A DNA stretch of 64,000 bases from Roseovarius sp. THAF27 (GTDB lineage Bacteria; Pseudomonadota; Alphaproteobacteria; Rhodobacterales; Rhodobacteraceae): contig NZ_CP045393.1 of the NCBI RefSeq assembly GCF_009363655.1, positions 124,001 through 188,000 of the forward strand. Direction: 5' to 3'. A program made the translations under genes and the position numbers. Shown here one piece after another: positions 1 through 7,544 of the stretch (within the stretch, counting starts at the first letter, position 1; each line of letters opens with the position of its first letter). The notes below the pieces were generated by a model. It had not been told where the DNA came from. It saw nothing but the letters and a program-made list of their open reading frames with translations, and made no database searches.

Positions 1-165
1 CTGCACCGGGCGGTACTGCCAGAAATCGTCGCCCATGCCCGCGCGGCGGCGGCCATGCTCGCCCAGAAGGACGGTCCCCGCCAGATGCTCTGCCCGCGCC
101 AGGAGCGCGGGAAAGCGGGCGGCCTCGGCCTCGGACCGGGCGCGGAGAGGGGCGATCTGGGTCAA
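1..165 (-). CDS. DUF58 domain protein, N-terminal part (cut by window edge)
   Basis: The 55 codons visible read LTQIAPLRARSEAEAARFPA and continue to a GRRRAGMGDDFWQYRPVQ segment. This matches the opening of the DUF58 domain, whose hallmark is a G-x-G-D-x-F-W-x-Y-R-P pattern. I place the start at a TTG that overlaps the stop of the upstream MoxR gene (TTGA), so the two are probably translationally coupled. DUF58 proteins usually sit directly after MoxR AAA+ ATPases in operons that also hold VWA-domain membrane proteins; the rest of this operon lies outside the window. No in-frame ATG precedes the conserved part. Confidence 0.82.
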   Translation of the reverse strand, partial: MTQIAPLRARSEAEAARFPALLARAEHLAGTVLLGEHGRRRAGMGDDFWQYRPVQ

Positions 166-1169
166 GCGGCGGCCTCGGTCCTTGTCACTTGGGCGACGGT
201 GGCGGCGATGAGGTCGTCGAGGTTTTCACCCCGGGCACGCGCGGCAAAGTTGAGCGCCATGCGGTGCGTCAGGACGGGCTGGGCCATGGCGGCGATATCG
301 TCGGCATCGGGGGCAAGGCGGCCCTGGATCATGGCGCGGGCGCGGACGGTCAGCATCAGCGCCTGCGCGGCACGGGGGCCGGGACCCCAGGCGACGTTTT
401 CGCGCACCGTCTCGGACGAGGTGGCGTCGTCGGGACGGAAGGCGCGGACAAGGTCGATTATCTGTTCCATCACCGCCTCGCCCACGGGCATCCGGCGCAG
501 GAGGGTCTGCGCGGCGATGAGGTCCTCGGCGGTGAAGACCTGGTGGGCCACATCCTCGGTCGCGCCGGTGGTTGCGAGCAGAATCGCGCGCTCGGTGTCG
601 CGGTCGGGATGGGGCACGTCGATCTGCACGAGGAAGCGGTCAAGCTGGGCCTCGGGCAGGGGATAGGTGCCTTCCTGCTCGATGGGGTTCTGCGTCGCCA
701 GCACGTGGAAGGGCGGGGTCAGGGGGCGGTCTTCGCCCGCGACGGAAACCTGCCGTTCCTGCATGGCTTGCAGGAGTGCGGACTGGGTGCGGGGGCTGGC
801 GCGGTTGATCTCGTCGGCCATCAGAAGCTGGCAGAAGATGGGACCGGGAATGAACTTGAACGCGCGGGTGCCGTCAGCGCCGGTTTCAAGCACCTCGGAG
901 CCCAGAATGTCGGCGGGCATCAGGTCGGGCGTGAACTGCACCCGGTTCGAATCAAGGCCCATGACGACGCTGAGCGTTTCGACCAGCCGGGTCTTGCCGA
1001 GGCCGGGCAGGCCCACCAGCAGGCCGTGCCCGCCACAAAGCAGCGCCGAGAGCGACAGGTCGACGACCCGTTCCTGCCCGATGAAGCGGCGGGTGATCGA
1101 GGCGCGGGCCTGGGCCAGCTTGTCCTCGAGGGCTTCGATCCCGGCCAGCAGGTCGGCGTCGTCGGTCAT
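162..1169 (-). CDS. MoxR family AAA+ ATPase
   Basis: A 335-residue AAA+ ATPase of the MoxR class, thought to act as a chaperone that matures or activates partner complexes together with DUF58 and VWA proteins. Walker A is GLPGLGKT at residues 53-60, Walker B is LLMADE at about 115-120, and a sensor-1 stretch with ATQNPIEQEGTYPLPEAQLD lies near 155-175. Length and motif order are normal for MoxR. The gene heads a leftward operon with the DUF58 gene (4-base overlap) and is divergent from the DUF1285 gene. The substrate complex cannot be told from this window. Confidence 0.93.
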   Translation of the reverse strand: MTDDADLLAGIEALEDKLAQARASITRRFIGQERVVDLSLSALLCGGHGLLVGLPGLGKTRLVETLSVVMGLDSNRVQFTPDLMPADILGSEVLETGADGTRAFKFIPGPIFCQLLMADEINRASPRTQSALLQAMQERQVSVAGEDRPLTPPFHVLATQNPIEQEGTYPLPEAQLDRFLVQIDVPHPDRDTERAILLATTGATEDVAHQVFTAEDLIAAQTLLRRMPVGEAVMEQIIDLVRAFRPDDATSSETVRENVAWGPGPRAAQALMLTVRARAMIQGRLAPDADDIAAMAQPVLTHRMALNFAARARGENLDDLIAATVAQVTRTEAAA

Positions 1170-1226
1170 GGCAAAACTCCGGTATGGGCTATATCGCTTG
1201 GGTAGAGTGTATCGCGCACAAGCAAA

Positions 1227-1820
1227 ATGGCAAAAGCAATGAGCAATAAATCGGTCACAACCCCGTCAGCGGAAAGCCTTGCCGAAACGGCGCGCCGGGA
1301 AGGCGGCAAAGGCCTGCCGCCCGTGCACCTTTGGACGCCCGAGTTTACCGGCGAGATCGACATGCGGATCGCGCGGGACGGGACATGGTATCACGAAGGC
1401 ACGGTCATCGAGCGCCAGGGCCTGGTGCGGCTGTTCTCTACGATCCTGAAGAAGGAAGGCGACCGCCATTACCTTGTCACGCCGGTGGAAAAGGTCGGGA
1501 TCGTCGTGGACGACGCGCCTTTCGTGGCGGTGGATTTCGAGGTGGAAGGCGAGGGCGCGGCGCAGATGCTGGTCTTCGTGACCAACGTGGGCGACCACGT
1601 GCTGGCGGGGCCGGACAACGCGATCCGGGTGGAGCGCGACCCCGAGACGGGCGAGCCGTCGCCCTACCTGCATGTGCGGGCCGGGCTTGAGGCGCTGATC
1701 GACCGCAAGTCGTTTTACCGGCTGGTGGATCTGGGCGCGCACGAGGACGGCTGGTTCGGTGTGCGGTCGGACGGGGCGTTCTTTCCGATGATCCCCTCCG
1801 ACGAGCTGCCGACCTCGTAA
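1227..1820 (+). CDS. DUF1285 family protein
   Basis: 197 residues (193 if the second ATG at 1239 is used; neither has a strong ribosome binding site). The core from about residue 30 reads LPPVHLWTPEFTGEIDMRIA and then GTWYHEGTVIERQGLVRLFS, the typical opening of DUF1285. Members are small cytosolic proteins of unknown function found across Proteobacteria. No signal peptide or membrane segment is visible. It is transcribed divergently from the MoxR gene, and its end faces the YdeI-like gene with only 13 bases between stops. Confidence 0.85.
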   Translation: MAKAMSNKSVTTPSAESLAETARREGGKGLPPVHLWTPEFTGEIDMRIARDGTWYHEGTVIERQGLVRLFSTILKKEGDRHYLVTPVEKVGIVVDDAPFVAVDFEVEGEGAAQMLVFVTNVGDHVLAGPDNAIRVERDPETGEPSPYLHVRAGLEALIDRKSFYRLVDLGAHEDGWFGVRSDGAFFPMIPSDELPTS

Positions 1821-1833
1821 ATCTCGGGCAGCC

Positions 1834-2415
1834 TCAGCGGCGGAACGGTGTCGGACGCCGGTTCGAAGCGGCGCTGTCGACCACATCCTCGATGCGTTTA
1901 TTGCGGGTTCGCGTGGTCCTGGCCGTCTTGATCCATTCGAGCGTGCCGCGCCGGACGCTGCGCGGCCAGTGATCCCAGACAGACACCAGATCGCCCAGCG
2001 CACGGGTCAGGTCGTCGGGGCGTTCGAGACGTTCGACATCGTCGAGGAACGTCCACATGCCGGATTCTTGGGCGGCGGTTACGAGGGCCTCGCCGGCAGG
2101 TTGAAGCCGTCCTGCGGCGCGCAGGTCGTCGACTCTGGCCTTGTTTGCCGCGGACCACGCGGATCGGGGATTGCGCGGGGCGATCAGGAGACCGGTGCGG
2201 TCGTCATCCACCTTGCGCGGCTGGCTGTCGATCCAGCCCCAGCAGAGCAGTTCCGAGACGATGTCATCGTAGGGCAGGTGGAATGCGGTATGCTTGCGGA
2301 AGGTGACGAGCCAGACCGATGGCGACGAGGCGTGATTGGCGGCAAGCCACGCGTGCAGTTCGTCAAGAGATTTGACCTCAATGCTTTCTGCGGTGTCTGC
2401 GGCGCGTTTGACCAT
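1834..2415 (-). CDS. YdeI/OmpD-associated family protein
   Basis: 193 residues from an ATG at 2415 (MVKRAADTAE). The N-terminal part has the YdeI-family pattern SLDELHAWLAANHASSPSVW followed by a YDDIVSELLCWGWIDSQPRK segment, and the C-terminal part carries an EWIKTARTTRTRNKRIEDVV stretch typical of the family (bacteriocin-protection / YdeI-OmpD-associated). The protein is basic at its C-terminus and has no signal peptide. The biochemical role of the family is not established. The 48 extra upstream codon bases in the same frame run into a terminator, so the start at 2415 is preferred. Confidence 0.85.
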   Translation of the reverse strand: MVKRAADTAESIEVKSLDELHAWLAANHASSPSVWLVTFRKHTAFHLPYDDIVSELLCWGWIDSQPRKVDDDRTGLLIAPRNPRSAWSAANKARVDDLRAAGRLQPAGEALVTAAQESGMWTFLDDVERLERPDDLTRALGDLVSVWDHWPRSVRRGTLEWIKTARTTRTRNKRIEDVVDSAASNRRPTPFRR

Positions 2416-2461
2416 GATGTAATGGATACGCGGGATCGTTGAAGGCGGATCTTGCAGACAC

Positions 2462-2489
2462 AAAAAAACCCGATGCGGAGGGCATCAGG
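2462..2489 (-). terminator. Rho-independent terminator of the small lipoprotein gene
   Basis: Read on the minus strand, an 8-bp stem (CCTGATGC paired with GCATCGGG, with one G-T pair) closes a CCTCC loop and is followed by seven Ts. It ends the transcript of the lipoprotein gene at 2580-2705 and shields the YdeI gene downstream. Confidence 0.75.
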
Positions 2490-2521
2490 CGCATTGGCCT
2501 TTGCAGGCTCAGGAAGGATAA

Positions 2522-2566
2522 CCCGGGTCGGAACGGGCACCCGAAGGTGCTATGCCCCGACCCGGG
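2522..2566 (-). other. Nested hairpin in the 3' region of the lipoprotein transcript
   Basis: A perfect 10-bp inverted repeat (CCCGGGTCGG at 2522-2531, CCGACCCGGG at 2557-2566) encloses a second perfect hairpin (GCACC-TTCG-GGTGC). It is not followed by a T run, so it is not itself a terminator; the terminator lies 33 bases further on. The element sits 14 bases after the lipoprotein stop and could stabilise the message or be part of a 3'-UTR-derived small RNA. Confidence 0.5.
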
Positions 2567-2579
2567 AAAACGTCGAAGA

Positions 2580-2705
2580 TTAGTACTTCGTCGTTACGGG
2601 CTCAGGCTCAACCGGAACCACGACTTCTTCTTGTTGTTGCTGTGCACAGGCGGCCAGGCCGACGGTTGCGATGAGAGCAGCAATCATTGCGATCTTGTTT
2701 TTCAT
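2580..2705 (-). CDS. Small lipoprotein, 41 residues
   Basis: The ORF encodes a short protein with a lysine-containing start (MKNK), a hydrophobic stretch and a lipobox GLAAC with the modified cysteine at residue 20. The mature part is only about 22 residues: a run of four glutamines, then acidic and proline-rich, ending in TTKY. A good ribosome binding site (GGAAGGAA) lies about 9 bases upstream of the ATG, a promoter is visible at 2737-2766, and a terminator follows. Together these make it a real single-gene unit despite its size. It resembles the entericidin-like small lipoproteins of alphaproteobacteria in form, but I do not recognise a named family. Confidence 0.8.
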   Translation of the reverse strand: MKNKIAMIAALIATVGLAACAQQQQEEVVVPVEPEPVTTKY

Positions 2706-2736
2706 GTGAACAAATTCCTTCCATGTCACGCGCCCG

Positions 2737-2766
2737 ATACTGTGTTTGAACGCGATTTGTTGTCAA
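2737..2766 (-). promoter_or_regulatory. Promoter of the small lipoprotein gene
   Basis: On the minus strand TTGACA (2761-2766) is separated by 18 bases from CAGTAT (2737-2742). This is a perfect -35 box with a weak -10, some 30 bases ahead of the lipoprotein ATG. Confidence 0.55.
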
Positions 2767-2977
2767 CACAAGAGCTTGCGTAAAAACGCGAATCTCCGGC
2801 TGCTATGGCTTCTAGGACAGCATTTTTGTCACGTAAATGCCTTTTTGAGCGGGATTCCGCGATTTTCAGTGGGTTTGACACTGTTGCAACTGTGCTACTT
2901 TTGCACTTCGCCTTGGAAAAGTCACTTTCCCGGACCGCGAAACGACCTACTGCGCGGGCGCTTGATTCCGGCAACTC

Positions 2978-3031
2978 GTGCTTGGTTCCAAGGCTTTATG
3001 CGGAGTGCTTGGTTCCAAGGCTTTATGCGGA
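2978..3031. repeat. Perfect 27-bp tandem duplication next to the polA stop
   Basis: The unit GTGCTTGGTTCCAAGGCTTT continuing with ATGCGGA occurs twice without mismatch (2978-3004 and 3005-3031), and a partial GT of a third copy abuts the polA stop codon. Each unit contains the dyad CTTGG-TT-CCAAG. The rest of the 328-base gap 2706-3033 holds the lipoprotein promoter; I see no gene in it. Confidence 0.9.
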
Positions 3032-3033
3032 GT

Positions 3034-5832
3034 TCAGTGCGCTTCGGCCCAGTTGCTTCCCCGGCCTGCGTCGACCACCAGCGGCACGTCCAGATGCAGG
3101 GCCGGGCGGGCGGCCTCTTCCATCACCTTGCGGGCGGTGTCGATGACCTTGTCCTCGGCGCCATCGGAGACCTCGAACAGCAGTTCGTCGTGGACCTGGA
3201 GCAGCATGCGGCAAGGCAGGTCGGCGATGGCGTCGGGCATGCGAATCATGGCGCGGCGGATGATATCGGCGGCGGTGCCCTGGATCGGCGCGTTGATTGC
3301 GGCGCGGCGGGCAAAACCGGCGCGCGGCCCCTTGGCGCCGATCTCGGGCGTGTGGATCTTGCGGCCGAAGAGGGTCTGGACGAACCCGTGTTCCTTGGCA
3401 AAGGCGACGGTGTCGTCCATGTAGGTGCGGATGCCGGGAAAACGCTCGAAATAGCGGTCGATAAAGGCCTGTGCGTCGGCGCGGGGAATGCGCAGGTTCC
3501 GCGCGAGGCCAAAGCCCGAGATGCCGTAGATCACGCCGAAATTGATCGCCTTGGCGCGGCGGCGGATCTCGGGCGTCATGTCGTCCATCGAAACATCGAA
3601 CATCTCTGACGCCGTCATGGCGTGAATGTCCTGACCGTCGCGGAACGCCTCCTTGAGCGCCGGGATATCGGCGATATGGGCAAGGATGCGCAGTTCGATC
3701 TGGCTGTAGTCCAGCGCGACGAGGGTGTTGCCCTTTTCGGCCACGAAGGCCTCGCGGATGCGGCGGCCTTCCTCGGTGCGGATGGGGATGTTCTGCAGGT
3801 TGGGATCGGTCGAGGCGAGGCGGCCCGTGCTGGCCCCGGTCTGCACGTAGGAGGTGTGGACGCGGCCCGTGTCGGGGTCGATGTGGTCCTGCAGGGCGTC
3901 GGTATAGGTGGACTTGAGCTTGGAGACCTGGCGCCAGTCCATCACCCGGGCGGGCAGGTCGTGTTCGGTGGCGAGGTCCTCGAGCACGTCGGCGGGGGTG
4001 GAATACTTGCCGTTCTTGCCGCGCTTGCCGCCCGGCAGGCTCATCTTGTCGAAGAGGATATCGCCCAGTTGGGCCGGGGAGCCGACGTTGAACTTTTCGC
4101 CGGCCAGTTCGTGAATCTCGGCCTCGAGCCCGGCCATCTTCTGGGCGAAGGCGGCGGACATGCGGGAGAGCGTGTCCTTGTCGACCTTGATGCCGTTACG
4201 CTCCATCTGCGCCAGCACGGGCACCAGCGGGCGTTCGAGGGTCTCGTAGACGGTGGTGACTTTCGCGCGGTGCAGCTGCGGCTTGAACGTGTGCCAGAGG
4301 CGCAGGGTGATGTCGGCATCCTCGGCTGCGTATTTCACGGCCTCGTCGATGGGCACGCGGTCGAAAGTGATGGCGGATTTGCCGGTGCCCAGAAGCTCCT
4401 TGATGGGGATCGGCGTGTGCGACAGGTAGCGTTCGGCGAGCGTGTCCATGCCGTGGCCATGCATCCCGGAATAAAGCGCGTAGGACATCAGCATCGTGTC
4501 GTCGATGGGCGCCATGGCGATGTCGTAGTTGGCCATGATCTTGGTGTCGTATTTCATGTTCTGCCCGATCTTGAGGATCGAGGGATCCTCGAGCACGGGT
4601 CTGAGCGCGTCGAGCGCGTCCTGCATCGGGATCTGGCCGTCGAGCAGGGCGTCGGAGCCGAAGAGATCATCCGCATTGCCGTCCTTGTGGCCGAGCGGGA
4701 TATAGCACGCCTCGCCCGGGTCGATGGAAAGGCAGATGCCCACCAGATCGGCCTGCATTTCGTTAAGCGAGGTGGTTTCGGTATCCACGGCGACGTAGCC
4801 GCGGGCGATGATGCGGTCGATCCAGCCTTGCAGCGCATCCATGTCCGAGACACGTTCGTATTTCGCGGGGTCGATGGCGGGCCAGTCGGGGGCGCTGTCC
4901 TCGCCCGACTCCGGCGCGGTGGGCTCGGGGATGGCGGGGGCCTCGACATCCAGCGCGTCGGCGATGCGCTTGGTCAGCGTGCGGAATTCCATCTCGGTCA
5001 GGAAGGCCAGCAGGGTCTCGGGATCGGGCTCGCGGACCTCGAGGTCGTCGAGGGTGAAATCGAGCGGGGTTTCGCAGTCGAGCTGGACGAGTTTCTTCGA
5101 CAGTTCGATCTGTTCGCGCTTTTCGATCAGGGTCTCGCGGCGCTTGGGTTGCTTGATTTCCCCGGCGCGGTCGAGAAGTTCCTCGAGGCTGCCGAATTCG
5201 TTGATCAGGAGCGCGGCGGTCTTGATGCCGATCCCGGGGGCGCCGGGGACGTTGTCGACGCTGTCGCCGGCCAGGGCCTGCACGTCCACGACGCGTTCGG
5301 GGCCGACGCCGAATTTTTCCTCGACCCCTTCGCGATCGATGCGGCGGTTCTTCATCGCGTCGAGCATTTCCACGCCGCCGCCGACCAACTGCATCAGGTC
5401 CTTGTCGGAGCTGATGATGGTGACACGCCCGCCGGCGTCACGGGCTTGGACGGCGAGAGTGGCGATCATGTCGTCGGCCTCGTAGCCTTCCATTTCCTTG
5501 CAGGCGATGTTGAACGCCTCGGTCGCGCGGCGGGTGAGGGGTATCTGCGGGCGCAGGTCCTCTGGCATCTCGTCGCGGTTGGCCTTGTACTCGGGGTACA
5601 TGTCGTTGCGGAAGGTGTGGCTGCCCTTGTCGAAGATCACGGCGACATGGGTGGGCGCATCGGCGCCGGTGCTGTCTTCGACATATTTCTGCAGCATGTT
5701 GCAAAAGCCCGAGACCGCGCCGATGGGCAACCCGTCGGATTTGCGGGTGAGCGGGGGCAGCGCGTGGTAGGCGCGGAAGATGAAGGCCGACCCGTCGATC
5801 AGGTGCAGGTGATGTCCCTTGCCGAATGCCAT
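3034..5832 (-). CDS. polA: DNA polymerase I
   Basis: 932 residues with all three activities of bacterial Pol I: gap filling, RNA primer removal and repair synthesis. The N-terminal 5'-3' exonuclease/FEN domain covers about 1-290 (LIDGSAFIFRAYHALPPL, later GDSVDNVPGAPGIGIKTA). The proofreading domain is intact, with DTET near residue 348, the GQNMKYD element and a final YAAEDADI motif. The polymerase domain has motif A (LDYSQIELR, about 709), motif B (RRRAKAINFGVIYG, about 762) and motif C (QVHDEL, about 880). I use the ATG giving MAFGKGHHLHLIDG because homology starts there; 16 in-frame upstream codons have no family similarity. It is followed by a 27-bp tandem repeat and no obvious terminator. 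Confidence 0.97.
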   Translation of the reverse strand: MAFGKGHHLHLIDGSAFIFRAYHALPPLTRKSDGLPIGAVSGFCNMLQKYVEDSTGADAPTHVAVIFDKGSHTFRNDMYPEYKANRDEMPEDLRPQIPLTRRATEAFNIACKEMEGYEADDMIATLAVQARDAGGRVTIISSDKDLMQLVGGGVEMLDAMKNRRIDREGVEEKFGVGPERVVDVQALAGDSVDNVPGAPGIGIKTAALLINEFGSLEELLDRAGEIKQPKRRETLIEKREQIELSKKLVQLDCETPLDFTLDDLEVREPDPETLLAFLTEMEFRTLTKRIADALDVEAPAIPEPTAPESGEDSAPDWPAIDPAKYERVSDMDALQGWIDRIIARGYVAVDTETTSLNEMQADLVGICLSIDPGEACYIPLGHKDGNADDLFGSDALLDGQIPMQDALDALRPVLEDPSILKIGQNMKYDTKIMANYDIAMAPIDDTMLMSYALYSGMHGHGMDTLAERYLSHTPIPIKELLGTGKSAITFDRVPIDEAVKYAAEDADITLRLWHTFKPQLHRAKVTTVYETLERPLVPVLAQMERNGIKVDKDTLSRMSAAFAQKMAGLEAEIHELAGEKFNVGSPAQLGDILFDKMSLPGGKRGKNGKYSTPADVLEDLATEHDLPARVMDWRQVSKLKSTYTDALQDHIDPDTGRVHTSYVQTGASTGRLASTDPNLQNIPIRTEEGRRIREAFVAEKGNTLVALDYSQIELRILAHIADIPALKEAFRDGQDIHAMTASEMFDVSMDDMTPEIRRRAKAINFGVIYGISGFGLARNLRIPRADAQAFIDRYFERFPGIRTYMDDTVAFAKEHGFVQTLFGRKIHTPEIGAKGPRAGFARRAAINAPIQGTAADIIRRAMIRMPDAIADLPCRMLLQVHDELLFEVSDGAEDKVIDTARKVMEEAARPALHLDVPLVVDAGRGSNWAEAH

Positions 5833-5910
5833 GTGCCGCGCCTTTCCTTGCTGTCGGGTTACATATCTCACGCCCGCCATGGCAGTTCCAGCCTGAGTTT
5901 TTGCCGGGGA

Positions 5911-6010
5911 TCAGCGGGGGTGGAACCAGCGGTGCCAGAGGGCCACGGCATGGGGCGTTGGCGTCCATCCGCCGAAGGCGATGGACGTGGCAGTGCGTGC
6001 ATATCCGTTG
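5911..6010 (-). pseudogene. Fragment of a second TIGR02117/DUF2459 gene (C-terminal end only)
   Basis: Translated on the minus strand this stretch ends in ARTATSIAFGGWTPTPHAVA and then LWHRWFHPR followed by a stop. The intact gene 0.6 kb away ends in [21 protein letters not shown]. By eye the two DNA segments align without gaps over about 70 bases with roughly three quarters identity, including the stop codon. No further homologous sequence is visible upstream of about 6010, so only the last 30 or so codons survive. It lies between the polA start and the small ORF at 6266; the remainder of 5833-6265 shows only a GACCG/CGGTC hairpin (6167-6184) and no gene. Confidence 0.65.
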
Positions 6011-6265
6011 GTGGGGCGAGGAGAAATTGTTGTCTAACAGGTGGTTGTCTGATTTTGCCGGATTTGGAGACACTGATTTTCTGCCGTGACGCTGGACCGA
6101 ACATCCTGCATCGGGCACACTGTCAGGTGTAGAAAGGCTGATTTTTTAAAGAGATTTGAAGATGTGACCGCTGTATTACGGTCGGCCTTTCTGCACGAAA
6201 CTTGAAACCTGTGGCGCCGGTCGAGCGCGCCTTGGCCCGGACGCCGCCTCAAGCGGAGAAGGAAA

Positions 6266-6394
6266 ATGGCCAAGACAGATCCCAAACCCCCTGATGCGAC
6301 ACGGCCCAAGCCCGGTGAGCCGGTCAAGACCAGCGATACCGAGAAGCCAATCGTCATTTCGAGACGGGTGTTCAGCGATTTCGCGATGATTTGA
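6266..6394 (+). CDS. Hypothetical small protein, 42 residues
   Basis: MAKTDPKPPDATRPKPGEPV continues to a stop after KTSDTEKPIVISRRVFSDFAMI. The ATG is preceded by a good Shine-Dalgarno stretch (GCGGAGAAGGAAA). The N-terminal two thirds is proline- and charge-rich and probably unstructured; the end is hydrophobic. I do not recognise a family. The gap after it (6395-6586) holds nothing I can name. Confidence 0.45.
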   Translation: MAKTDPKPPDATRPKPGEPVKTSDTEKPIVISRRVFSDFAMI

Positions 6395-6586
6395 GGCGCG
6401 GAACCGTCGAAAAAGCAATTTCAGGATCGGCCAGGTCGTGACCGCGCGATATGCGAGGGATGACATTTCAAGGGCCATAGGTCAGCCGCCTGCTTACATT
6501 TCCTAGGCTGGCTGGCGATGTTCAGAAATCATCCCCCAATGCGTCTTGCACCGGCGTGGCGATGGAAGGGTAAGATTTGCGTGCAG

Positions 6587-7345
6587 TCAGCCGGGATGGA
6601 AGCGGCGGTGCGAGAGCGTTACGGCGTAGGGTGTCGGGGTCCACGCGCCGAAGCGGATGCCCGCGCGACGCAGGGTGCGAGAGACCCAGGTGTTGCAGGT
6701 GCTGAAGATGTGAAAGCGGCCTGTCGCCTCGAAGAACATGTCCGTGCCGGTAAAACCGGGGGCGGTGAGCGCGATGGCCGCGAAGTCGGCGTCCGGTTTC
6801 AGCTGTTGCAGGATTGCCGTCAGAAGCGCGGCGTACTCTGCTTGTGTCACCTTCAGGACCGGGCTTTCATACCCTCGGGGAAGCGGCCCGATCACGTCGG
6901 CGCGCAGGACGGCATCGTCGCCGGTGACGGCGCGCCAGAGCGTGGCGGCGGGGACATCGCTGTAGGGGCCTTCGTGGGTGTAGAACGCGCGGCTGCCCCA
7001 GCCGATCACCAGCCACTCGGCCTGGGGGTCCGAGAGCGGAAGGCCCGCCTGTTCGAGGTGGAAGAAGCGCGCCCGTGTGCGGGGTGTCAGCGGCAGGAGA
7101 AGGTCATAGTGGATGGGGCCCGCGACCAGCCGGATCTCGACCGGAGGGCCGTCTTCGGCTGACGGGTTGGGAGAGAGCGGGCCGGGGATGAGGGCGCCTG
7201 CAATAGAGGCGAACAGATAGAGGCCGACCAGTGCGACAAGGCCGAGCGCGATGCGGAAGACGGCTTTGCCGATCGTCCGGACTGCGTGGCTCAGACCTTT
7301 CCCTCGAAATCGCGGTGCACCAGCTTGGCGTCGCAATAGGGGCAT
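6587..7345 (-). CDS. TIGR02117 / DUF2459 family membrane-anchored protein
   Basis: A protein of about 235-252 residues with one N-terminal membrane segment ([20 protein letters not shown]) and a periplasmic domain with family motifs: an IHYDLLLPL stretch, [20 protein letters not shown], and [17 protein letters not shown] near the end, the last containing the conserved Cys-Asn-Thr-Trp. Function of the family is unknown. The start is unsettled. The ATG at 7345 lies inside the zinc-finger gene; a CTG at 7294 that overlaps that gene's stop has a better ribosome binding site (GAGGGAAAGG) and gives a more natural N-terminus. Co-transcribed with the zinc-finger gene. A decayed paralogous end lies at 5911-6010. 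Confidence 0.82.
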   Translation of the reverse strand: MPLLRRQAGAPRFRGKGLSHAVRTIGKAVFRIALGLVALVGLYLFASIAGALIPGPLSPNPSAEDGPPVEIRLVAGPIHYDLLLPLTPRTRARFFHLEQAGLPLSDPQAEWLVIGWGSRAFYTHEGPYSDVPAATLWRAVTGDDAVLRADVIGPLPRGYESPVLKVTQAEYAALLTAILQQLKPDADFAAIALTAPGFTGTDMFFEATGRFHIFSTCNTWVSRTLRRAGIRFGAWTPTPYAVTLSHRRFHPG

Positions 7346-7470
7346 TCGACGAAGCCGATGTCCTGCGGGATGGTCAGCCACACGCGCGGGTGGCCCAATG
7401 CGCCTTCGCCGCCATCGCAGGCCACGCGGTAGCTGTCGACGATCCGGGTCTCGGGGGCTTCGGTCACCAT
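7291..7470 (-). CDS. zf-CHCC zinc-finger domain protein
   Basis: 59 residues. The C-terminal half has the CHCC zinc-binding layout seen in the NDUFS6/13-kDa complex I accessory subunit family: a Cys-Asp-Gly-Gly, a GHPRVWL histidine, and a [11 protein letters not shown] pair of cysteines. In alphaproteobacteria such short proteins are often counted as complex I accessory subunits; that role is inferred here. I start at [11 protein letters not shown] rather than eight codons upstream because the conserved part follows directly. The downstream membrane protein gene overlaps its 3' end. Confidence 0.88.
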   Translation of the reverse strand: MVTEAPETRIVDSYRVACDGGEGALGHPRVWLTIPQDIGFVECPYCDAKLVHRDFEGKV

Positions 7471-7544
7471 TGACGGCGTTCCTTTTGGCTGCAAGTAGGT
7501 CCGGGCAGACTATATCCGACAGACACCCGGGGACAAGAGCCGCC

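Noticed and set aside
2726..2974. An 82-codon minus-strand frame between the lipoprotein gene and polA
   Set aside because: No ribosome binding site or family similarity, and it overlaps the lipoprotein promoter.
3622..6132. An 836-codon open frame on the plus strand opposite polA
   Set aside because: It is the reverse-strand reading of polA in GC-rich codons; its translation is Gly/Val/Asp-rich without domains, whereas polA has every family motif.
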